Below, piece after piece: positions 55,444 through 64,000 of a stretch of DNA of 64,000 nt. Positions within the stretch are counted from its first letter, which is position 1. Each line of letters starts with the position of its first letter. A model generated the notes under the pieces. It had not been told where the DNA came from. It was given only the letters and a program-made list of their open reading frames with translations, and did not search any database. A program made the translations under genes and the position numbers. The DNA is taken from contig NC_092657.1 of assembly GCF_032118995.1 (NCBI RefSeq), forward strand, positions 7,193,391 to 7,257,390, written 5' to 3'. This DNA is from Asterias amurensis (taxonomy: Eukaryota > Echinodermata > Asteroidea > Forcipulatida > Asteriidae).

Positions 55444-58303
55444 GTAAATACAATACATCATTCTCAGATGAGTGTCATTGTGTTTTGTTTATGATTTGAA
55501 ATAATGATTTCATGTCACATTTACCAACACGTAAAAGCTCACATTGAGAGGAACGTTCCATCTTTCATTAAATCACGGTATTATTCTCTCCATGAATCGC
55601 ATGAATTAGAACAACTTGATACATTGTTTGATATCAAATCCAAATTGATATTCTGTCATTAAGATTGCTGCAGCCGATTTCAAGAAACGCTAGAATTAAT
55701 CCTATCTCGAGTTAGGAAGAGGAAGGAAGGAGTGGTGTACTACAAAACATGTTAATTGATGTCGCTACCTACAAACTGAGAACAACTAGACTAGACGGTG
55801 TTTATTACAATCAAATCGTTGAATTAATTGATTTCAACAGAAGACGTGGATGGGTGTGCCTTTAACACTAACGACTTTTGAAACTCCATTAAATACGAGT
55901 TTCTTTTGAAAAGGGTATGCCTGTTTTGGTGTTGCTTTTTGAAAAGAAACGCATTCAAAGCTGTGCAGTGATTAACACCATGTCACATTTCCTTTTAAGG
56001 GCAAAGAAAAAATCAAATTTAACACCAGAGTGTTTCACATTTCCTTTTAAGGGCATAGCAAAAAATCAAATTTAACACCAGAGTGTTTCACATTTCCTTT
56101 TAAGAGCATAGCAAAAAATCAAATTTAACACCAGAGTGTTTCACATTTCCTTTTAAGGGCATAGCAAAAAATCAAATTTAACACCAGAGTGTTTCGCAGT
56201 GCAAGGATAAGGAAACTGTCATCTCGAGGTTGTACCTCAAACTTACCATTGCACTGTGGCACCAAAAACTGTATTGACAAAAGGAACTTGCGAAGTGGGT
56301 ATTGAGAAACTCTACAAGACTTTGGGTCAGATTTAACCCAGACCCCCAGAACAGAGAGGGCATGACCAGTGTGACACAAAAGGTGTCACAATAATCTTGG
56401 ATTAGTAACTAAAAATCGGAACTAAAGGTTCATTTTGTGAAAACCAGTGTCCGGATCAGCTTGACCCAGATGAGTTGGGACCCGTGACCCGGTTCAGTAT
56501 TCAGTTCTCACATTTGCTTTCTTTTGACAACATTAAATCAAGACAAACAACAGTTTTCACAATCTATTTCTCATATATCGGTCATTCTCCCCGAGTTTTT
56601 AGAATATTTTTGCCCCCAATAAAAACAAAATCAATAAATTAATGAATAAATTAACAAATAAAATTAAAGGTCGTGCATCTGTCGGAGTGTAAGCGCATCT
56701 GATTCCTTCGATAAGCTGCAGCAAATTTCCTGAACCAATATTTTGGAAAACTGGAAAACCTTCGAAAAGCTGCGCCAATATTTTGAAGAGAAAAAACGTG
56801 AAAACCTACAGAAAATGTTTGTTTCTTTTCGTTTGCATTGTCAGATGAGGTCGCCCTTTTGGAGCGCCTTCTGGACTTGAAGAGGTCTCAAAATCGTGAG
56901 TTTTACTTCTTGTACATTACGTTCTTTTTAATCAATAGTGGCAAGAATAGTGGGAAGAAACGTGTTCAACTGATGATATTGTTAAAACTGTCAATCTGTG
57001 TGGACACAGCTACTATTGATCAAAACTATAAAAAGAAAATATATACAATTTTGTTTACCAACTTTAACTACGAAACTGGAGGTACATAGGAAACGTTTAT
57101 TAATAAAAACCCAATACACATTCGCTATTCCCATTGGTGGATGGCGCGTCACATGGGGATGTTTAATTAATAAAGACCAGCTGGGGCTGTTTATAACCGG
57201 TTATTACTACGCGAACAAAACTGTGTTATTCTGACTCAGATTCGGGGTCAAAGTGACCCAGAAGTAGTTAAAGGATTTGGGTACTTTTTTAAAATGTCCA
57301 TAGATTTACATTAAACTGACAGGGTTTGAAGATAATGATAGTGGAAAGCTCTCCTTCAAATCTTACTTACTGAGGTGCTGTAGTTTTTGAGAAATGAGTA
57401 AAACAATATCATGAAAATACGTTTGTAAATGCTTAAAATAATTTTGGTCTCATGAGACGAAAATTATTTTCATGACATTGTTTTACTCATTTCCAAAAAA
57501 CTACAACACATCAGCACGTAATATTTTCAGGGAAGCTTTGTACTATCATTATCTTCATACTGTGTAAGTTTAGTGTCAATCTGTGGACATTGTGTTTTTT
57601 GTCCTATAAAAAGTACATACACCCTTTAAGGCACACGGTACCCATGCAGAATACGGGACAATTCTCGATTTATTTTTTATTTTTTATTTTATTTTTTTAT
57701 TTTATTTTTTTATTTTATTTTATTTATTTATTTATTTTTTTTTTTTTTTTTGGGGGGGGGGATTTTAGAGTATGTGGTTTTTGCATTAAAGAATAACGAA
57801 TTCAACCACTATCAAACCAACATCTGTTCTGGATTTATCTTTTGTTGTTTTTAGTTCATTTTGAGGAGGCCCTGGAAGAAAGAAAACTTGAAGAAAAGAG
57901 TAAGTTTGTACCTTTTTTCATTCTTTATTTTCTTTTACAGTCCAATTATTTCATCGATACACTTCGATAATTTCTGTCACATGGTACAAAAACAAATTGT
58001 GATTTAATTAAATTAGTTAAAGTTTTCTCCAGAGTAAAACATTGGTTGAGACGTAATGTTTGATTACTAAAACGATGCAACGAATTAGTTTCTAGGTGAG
58101 TAGACTTGACTGCAATCGTTTTGTACCCAGGCCACTTTAGTACGATAAAGCACTTCATGATGAATGTGTTGATTTAGTTTGCATTTTACAATTCATCATC
58201 TCAGGTCACTAATAATTACTTCTGCATTGATCTTTTCTACCTTCAGATGAACCGACACTTCGGGAGCTTCTCCGTAATGTTGAGAGTCTGTTGAATAAAC
58301 GCA
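55375..58303 (+). CDS. Gene C: peptide-precursor unit, 5' coding exons only
   Basis: Plus strand, head-to-head with gene D. Exons: signal 55375-55443 (ATG at 55380; MKGYTLIALIVVFSCVSA then YQD), propeptide 56845-56895 (EVALLERLLDLKRSQN), acidic 57855-57899 (HFEEALEERKLEEK), helix 58247-58303 (EPTLRELLRNVESLLNKR). All AG/GT, phase 1, open when joined (about 72 residues). Intron homology to genes A and B continues to about 58560, then gives way to a cluster of transposon copies. The spacer and peptide cassettes are not seen before 64000; they may lie beyond, or be lost. Exon sequences are as well kept as in A and B, which argues for recent function. Confidence 0.7.
55984..56195. repeat. 53-bp tandem repeat, 4 copies
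   Basis: Unit with CACATTTCCTTTTAAGGGCA and TTTAACACCAGAGTGTTT; in the gene C intron between signal and propeptide exons. Confidence 0.95.
56845..56895 (+). CDS. Gene C propeptide exon (EVALLERLLDLKRSQN)
   Basis: 51-nt symmetric exon, acceptor TTGCATTGTCAG, donor GTGAGTTTT. Protein identical to the gene A and B exons. Confidence 0.82.
57272..57625. mobile_element. Palindromic TTAA element, family 3 (complete)
   Basis: TTAA at 57268-57271 and 57626-57629. Ends AGGATTTGGGTACTTTTTT and AGTACATACACCCT, centre GGTCTCATGAGACG. Confidence 0.9.
57669..57765. repeat. T-rich low-complexity run
   Basis: TTTTA/TTTA repeats passing into a pure T run and then G10. Confidence 0.9.
57855..57899 (+). CDS. 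Gene C acidic exon (HFEEALEERKLEEK)
   Basis: 45-nt symmetric exon, acceptor TTGTTTTTAG, donor GTAAGTTTG. Confidence 0.78.
58247..58303 (+). CDS. Gene C helix exon (EPTLRELLRNVESLLNKR)
   Basis: 57-nt symmetric exon, acceptor CTACCTTCAG, donor GTGAGTATTC; same protein as the gene B exon. Confidence 0.82.
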
Positions 58304-58616
58304 GTGAGTATTCTAAAGAAACCAATGTAACTCAACATGAAACAAAGACAACAATCCTATAGCATTCACACTAATGCATCATTGAACTAGCTCACTTGCT
58401 TGTTTTCGTCTAAAACTCTTAGTGGATTTAAGAAAAGATCAAATCATAATTATTAAACTGCAACATTTACTTATTTTACAAACTAAGGTTATGTCTTTCC
58501 TAAAAAAAAATTACATGCCACCAAAAACTCTGTTTTGAAAGTGAAATTTGTGTTAACAAAATGATGGCTGTTTAGTAAACTTTTTGTTGTGACGTAATGC
58601 AACCGGGTCATGACCG

Positions 58617-58849
58617 GGCCTAATTTCATGGCTCTGCTTACCGTAAGCACAGAATCGGCGCTTACGGAAGCAGGGAGTTCTGTGCTTACGGCAAGCGTAT
58701 TTCACGGGTTAGTGGCGAATTTTGGCTTTTGCGCGTGCGTACTTCACATTACTAGGTATTCTACGCTTACAAGGCGCTTGCACGTAAGCGGGGAATCGTT
58801 TTCGTAAGCGCAGACTTCGGTGGTAAGCAGAGGCATGAAATTGGGCCCG
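58617..58849. mobile_element. Inverted-repeat element (GGGCCTAATTTCATGG form)
   Basis: Ends GGGCCTAATTTCATGGCTC and GGCATGAAATTGGGCCC; inner TGCTTACCGTAAGCA pairs. Relative of 54347-54593. Confidence 0.8.
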
Positions 58850-58918
58850 AGTCAGACCCGCAAAACTGAAATGTATTCAACTAGAGTCTTTCGAACGCTA
58901 GTTGGCAGCAGATACCAG

Positions 58919-59150
58919 GGCCCAATTTCATAGCGCTGCCTAACGGTAAGCAAATTTGCGTGCTTACTGTAGCAGAAAAAATTTGCTTAAGCCTTAGCGT
59001 ATTTCACAGGTTAGCAGAAAAATTGGGCGGCCATATTTCGTGTTTACCGTGGATTTGCATTGTGACGTCATTTATTTTCGTGCGGTAAGCACCGGAAGGT
59101 CAGCATGCCTGTTCGTGTGCCTACGTTTAGCAGCTCTATGAAATAAAAGT
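58919..59150. mobile_element. Inverted-repeat element, third relative
   Basis: GGGCCCAATTTCATAGCGCTG at the left and AGCAGCTCTATGAAAT at the right; continues into decayed sequence to about 59215. Confidence 0.7.
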
Positions 59151-59225
59151 CGCACAGTAAGCAAAACATCGGCCGCTAAGCAGCGCTATAGCTGCTAAGC
59201 ACAAAAAATTTGCTTAGCATTTCGC

Positions 59226-59647
59226 CTCGGGAAAATAGAACGCTACGGGGATCACCGAGGGAGTCATAGTTTTTAACCATTGCACGAGTAAAAGCAGTCA
59301 ATATTTGTTTTATAACACCCCAAACATTTCTAAATACTGTACTGTTATTATTAAGTTACAGACCTGAATGCTACAATCCACGGACGACGCGAATACAGAT
59401 TGCATACACTTTTACTTACTGTGTTGCATGTAGTGTCGTGCAATTCGAAGTGGTTACAGACTATTAATTTATAATCCTCGTACATGCACAGGACGTCTGG
59501 GTACTGCACGCCATGTGCTAGTCTGTCGGACTAGCGCATGGCAAACCGGCGCTCTATCACACGGCCGTCGTCTGGCAAAACTAAGACATGTCATGTGACG
59601 CGCTCTTAACCAATGAGCAGGCAGAATACTTGCAAGGGGTGTTATAA
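59226..59647. mobile_element. Partial inverted copy of the 50251-51010 element
   Basis: Complement of 50336-50800: CGGGAAAATAGAACGCTACG, TATTTGTTTTATAACACCCC, GACTAGCGCATGGCAAACC, ending GCAAGGGGTGTTATAA. The outer CGTACG-rich ends are absent. Confidence 0.8.
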
Positions 59648-59831
59648 AGGTTTTTATCACCACTCCATTCTGCGAATCTGATTGGAGAATTAGCACGTAC
59701 TTGAAGATAAATATTTTTATTAGACCTAGTTGTTCTGTACATTTTTGCAATAGGGAAATAAATGTTTTGTATTCATGGGTGCATTCTGTCTTCAATGATA
59801 TTGGTATAATTGGCAGCCAGGATGTACTTAC

Positions 59832-59899
59832 TTGCTTGGACCAAATTTCTGTACCGATCCTTACACTGAGCTGCTGTTTTGTTGTTCCCTCCAGCAACA
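59832..59899 (-). CDS. Candidate orphan exon, SANT/Myb-like helix
   Basis: 68 nt with acceptor TTTGTATGTAG and donor GTAAGTACATC. Codes VAGGNNKTAAQCKDRYRNL then VQA. The KTAxQCxxRYRNL pattern resembles the third helix of Myb/SANT-type DNA-binding domains. No neighbouring exon was identified. It may belong to a host regulator extending beyond this window or to a transposon-encoded Myb-like protein. The reading relies on the motif and splice sites alone. Confidence 0.35.
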
Positions 59900-60504
59900 C
59901 TACATACAAACATTAAACAAATATTTGAATGTTTATTTGATTCAACAGTTAAGTGACAGCACATTAGCTATTTCTTGTGTTTGTCAAATATTCATAATGG
60001 TTGTACAGTGATTCACCGTATGTTGCAGTGAAGTTGTAGTGAAATCACAGTTATCGTTAATACCACTTTCAGGTTTCCTTATGTACGTGTGAAAATAGTT
60101 AACATGCAAGAACTGAGTAAAGAATTTTGCAGAAATAGTTATGCCTGATAATGTCTAGGCAGGCTTCAGCATGTTCGGCTTGAAATATCAGACAACAGAA
60201 GCTTTTGGCTCTCTGGAACTAAACTAAACGTTACTCACTTACTGTACTGTACTTGGCACAACAGCTGTAACCATAGAGTAGAAACAGCTACAAGGGTACC
60301 GGATTTTTTGTTTTGTAAAGTTAGACAAATACCGAATTAGGCCTACTGTACTGTACTGTAGTTCAAAAGATAAACAAATTGTAGGCACGGCACAAAACCT
60401 GAACGCAGTGCTAGGTGCCACTGCCATGACTGCTAGTGCTACGGTGCTGAAGCCAAACAAGTTTTGTTACTTTTTGCAGATGTGAAAAAAGTTAATAATA
60501 TTAA

Positions 60505-61027
60505 AGGGACACACCGGCTCACCGTTTACGCAATTTAGGGGTTTAGAATCATAAATAATGTTTTTATAGATGGTTGCTGTAAAAAAAAAATCATCAAAAT
60601 GTCACGTATTTAGCGAAAAATGATTTTAAAAAACCAAAGCGGCCATATAACGCTTCCGTTACACGGACTCTTTGGATGTGAATCTTACGTTAGATTTTTC
60701 ACCATTATTTACATTTTGTAGCGATAATTTGAATACATGATCTTTTTCGTCAATTATTCGTAAATAATTTTGTAAACAAAAGATTTAAATTTTGTTAAGT
60801 AAGTTACTTTAGACGGCTGAAAGTAAAACTAGCCCGGAAGGTCACGTGATTGTTTGTACCACTTTTTGGTTAGAACAATCACGCGACCTGCGTTTTTATC
60901 TTAAAATGCTCAAAAAACGGCTAAATTTGATGATTTTTTTTAAGGACTGTTCTTCTTCATTCCTGGAAGACCGTTGAAGTCATATCTTAGTCTATTTTGT
61001 AGCCCAAAATTCGGCCGGTGTGTCCCT
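60505..61027. mobile_element. Palindromic TTAA element, family 4
   Basis: TTAA at 60501-60504 and 61028-61031; ends AGGGACACACCGG and CCGGTGTGTCCCT. Inner arms less complete than families 1-3. An end fragment lies at 45055-45189. Confidence 0.85.
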
Positions 61028-61068
61028 TTAATAAAACAAGTGAAGTAGGACTACGTTTATAACATTCA

Positions 61069-61105
61069 CTAGCGGGATGCCGCGCTTCGCGCGGCACCCC
61101 GCTAG
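61069..61105. repeat. GC-rich hairpin
   Basis: CTAGCGGGATGCCGCGC and GCGCGGCACCCCGCTAG around a 3-base loop, with one mismatch pair. Confidence 0.85.
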
Positions 61106-63454
61106 ATGATGAAAATCCTTTACACAAATATTTCGAAATGTAATGTGGGTCAGAGGGTGTTATACGCCTCTCTCAATATTTATGCATGGCGTCATAATTC
61201 TAACCCAAAATGAAGCTATTTCGCACGTCCGCCACTACTTGCAGTGGCTGCGCCCACCTCGTTTTGGGTTGGACGACGACCTTATGCATACTTCTAGAAA
61301 CTATAAGGCTCCCCCGTGAGCCTTATAGGGGTCTAATATTTTGGGCCTCCTTAACGCTACGCGTTTTTCATATCAGCGTTGATAGGTGAAACTGACCAAT
61401 AGCCAGCAGTAACTAAAGTTTCTTTTGTACTACACTACCAAAACTTTCCCCCAAAAATAATATACATTCATAATGCTTGCATTTCCTTTTTAAAAAACAT
61501 CATCAAAAAATGACATTTTCACGTCCCACGATACATAGCGTTGCTACAGCACTATAAGTAAAGCGAGTTTTCGGAACATGCTGTGTGCCACAAATCTAAT
61601 TTATCTACTGTTTTGGGTTTTTTTCGGGGGGGCGGTAAGAGCGTAGGCCTCTTTTTAGTTTATTCTTATCTGAATTGGTCTTGTAAACTTTCTGGTCAAT
61701 AGGCTGCACTATACGGGAGCACTAAACGTGAACGTCAAAAAAGTGTTTTGTTTATTGTCACTTGGGCTTATTGCATCTCGCGAAATTTTAACGACAAACG
61801 ACACAATTTCTGACCGCGTTCATGTTCACGCTGCTCTAGAAACAAACCTCCATACATCCCATATCTCTCCTGGAACCCTATATCGTACAAACTAAATAAA
61901 AACGATAAATTCATCCTCATTCCTTAATTTTCTCTAACTTATTTCACTTTCAGAAAGCATGTAAAGTTATTTTTAGGGTTTGTTACGTCCAGTTTGGGTC
62001 AATAGACAAACTCCTAAAAATGTACCCCATTCAGCCGCATGAGGTCTCTTTTGTTAATATTATCTCCAGTAACCAACCCGACGGCCGATTGCTAAATTAG
62101 GCTACAAAATGGATTTGGCAAAATGTACATTCTGAGACCTGACCGACACACTGCTCTAACCAATTTTGTGAATGGACTTGTTCAAAAGGAAACTTAATGT
62201 CGTTTTGCTTAACAACTTTGACCAATAATGCAACGTTCTTTTTAACAGCTCCAACACAGCCTTTGACGTACGTGTATAAGTTTCACAAACTTCCGTGATG
62301 GGGTAAACTTTGAAACTCCAACACTATACCTCCATGAACAGACCGTATTCTAAAACGGTATTCATGTACTCATTTGAGTTTACTGGCAAAAGATAGTGTC
62401 CATCGTTTAAAAACAGCAAGATACGTTTTGCATCAATAGTGCAATTTCTGTATGGAGATTTATTGTAAGTCCGAGGTCGCCACCCACTTTCAACCTGAAT
62501 TGGTCCCACGGCGACCTCCTTCACCAAGCAACAGGTGGCCTGTCTCAAAACCAGACAACGCACCACTCACAATACACTGACCAGAATGTAAGGAACGGTT
62601 AGGCTCTCTGTGTAAGGCCCCCACCCAACCCCAAAATGTTATTAATTGTAAAGTTCCCTTAGACACCTTCCAACCTATAGCCGGCCCTACCCATTGTTTC
62701 CAATTTATAAAGCTTCCGTTTGATCCCATCCTTGTCCATCACGATAATTCTCATGCCGTTTGGAAGTGAATGCTTTTTTATAAATATTCTCCATTTAATC
62801 TTTTCAACAAATGAGTCACCTGTCAGAAGGATTTCTAGGAAGTTTGGTAACATCGACCAGTGGTTGACACATGGTCGCCTGCGAAACATCAATCTGTGAG
62901 TTACTTATTCAATGCAAATTCGTGAGATTTGTTTCGGTTTTGTCCTGGCACCCAGCCTCTTCGATCCCCTTTCGACCCTGCGCGGCAATGAATGAACCAA
63001 TCCGGAGAACCATGCTTAGTACAACATGAAAGTAACCCGACCAAAAAAGGCGGATCGAATGGCGGGTGGGCGGGCAAGGGGCAATGAGTGAACCAATCCG
63101 GAGAACCATCTGCGAAACACTGTCCAATGAGTCGCCTGTCAGAAAGATTTCTAGGAAGTCTGGTAACAACATCGACCAGTGGTTGACACACGGTCGCTGC
63201 CCAAACTTTCTCCAATCAGATGACTTGTAAGTGGGAGTTTGGGTCAGGGTTTTGTAGACTTGCAACCCGACGTCTGAAACCACACAAACGTATTGAATTC
63301 CACACACTTAACCGTGTTGATTTCCACAAGGATGCCATGCCACTGGACCCTCTAATTTTCAATCCAAGATGGCGCGGGTTACGCTTTTAATAGTATAGAT
63401 ATGCCCTACATTAAATTAATAAAATGCTTACGTATTGTGAGGTCTGCCGTTGAC

Positions 63455-63538
63455 GTAGCCCCACTTGTGTGGCCAAGGCTAGCTGAATCAGCTATGGTTC
63501 AGCTAGTCTTGGCCACACAAGTGGGATGCTGGGGCTAC
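63455..63538. repeat. 84-bp palindrome
   Basis: GTAGCCCCACTTGTGTGGCC..CTAGCTGAA against TTCAGCTAG..GGCCACACAAGTGGG..GGGGCTAC with a short loop; arms differ by a few bases and a small indel. Confidence 0.9.
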
Positions 63539-63617
63539 AGTTGACGCAGTAAATGTTGACGGCATTGGATGGACGAGCAAAACAACTAAAGTTTTATACG
63601 TCCGTGATGGCTGTGAT

Positions 63618-63664
63618 ATAACATAATGCTGGCAATCATGACGTGATTGCCAGCATTATGTTAT
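63618..63664. repeat. Perfect 21-bp inverted repeat
   Basis: ATAACATAATGCTGGCAATC plus A, five-base loop TGACG, then the exact complement. Confidence 0.95.
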
Positions 63665-64000
63665 GGCTTATGACGCCAGAAATCATCACCAACGAACAAA
63701 CAAATTACCAACCCAATTTAGACTGTTAAAACATCGTATGTTGGCCTAGAACTTGAACAAAAACCATATCTTTACAACATAAGACCGTAGCGTTGAATCT
63801 GTTTATGTAATACTTTCGTTCGTTATGGTTTATGCTGTTGCGCCACCCATTGACAATACTCACGCATTCACACACCCCCTCACTCGTTCCCAGCTTGATT
63901 GTTTGTGCCGGGACGTCAAGTTCGATCCTTTCAAGTGGCCCTCGATGACCGCCTTCTCCTAAATATAGGAAGTCGCCAGCGCCAGGTCCATTTCGGCGGA

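Larger units (their letters stand above)
61106..64000. other. Distal stretch, no supported gene
   Basis: Minus ORFs up to 132 codons (62909-63307) overlap a local duplication: 62810-62887 and 63126-63199 share GAGTC.CCTGTCAGAA and ATCGACCAGTGGTTGACAC, and 62987-63013 and 63083-63109 share GAACCAATCCGGAGAACCAT. No motif was recognised. Two strong palindromes lie near the end. Confidence 0.45.

Noticed and set aside
62909-63307. 132-codon minus ORF with internal repeats
   Set aside because: Its repeats reflect a local DNA duplication and no protein motif was recognised.

Overview
The window is nuclear DNA of an animal. Genes are split into tiny exons with GT..AG borders, introns are long and AT-rich, and the sequence is crowded with palindromic DNA-transposon relics, LINE and Penelope remnants and minisatellites. 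A secreted C-type lectin and cysteine-rich peptide precursors fit an echinoderm, most likely a starfish. That assignment is inference, because no species marker is present.

Layout. 1-5 kb: a 28-bp satellite, then an intronless secreted C-type lectin (+, 1924-2442). 5-27 kb: gene A (-), a multi-copy peptide precursor. 33-43 kb: gene B (-), a single-copy paralogue. 45-48 kb: gene D (-), of which only the leader, signal-peptide and one propeptide exon are seen. 51-58 kb: gene C (+), which has leader, signal and three propeptide exons, but its peptide exon is not found before the window ends. 59-64 kb: mostly repeats, with one orphan SANT/Myb-like exon.

Genes A-D are the main content. Each unit starts with the same non-coding leader exon, with a TATA-like box 32 bases before an initiator TCAGTT and an AGGTCA site about 85-130 bases upstream. 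The leader splices to an exon beginning AGACAATG that encodes a signal peptide. After that, all internal coding exons (51, 45, 57, 33 and 81 nt) are symmetric phase 1-1 cassettes, so they can be duplicated or skipped without frame change. The 81-nt cassette encodes a four-cysteine peptide (C-x5-C-x5-C-x8-C). Its first two bases join the last A of the preceding cassette to make Lys-Arg, so a dibasic cleavage site forms across each splice junction. Gene A as read by eye gives about 224 residues with four identical copies of this peptide separated by acidic spacers. Gene B gives about 129 residues with one diverged copy. I do not recognise the family. The architecture is that of a secreted prepropeptide (hormone-like, antimicrobial or toxin-like).

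The repeats are informative because the paralogous gene units supply empty sites. They show TTAA target duplications for two palindromic families, a 6-bp duplication for an element whose ends are built of satellite repeats, and nested insertions (Penelope inside a palindromic element; a retroposon inside a LINE fragment in one of three duplicated units).
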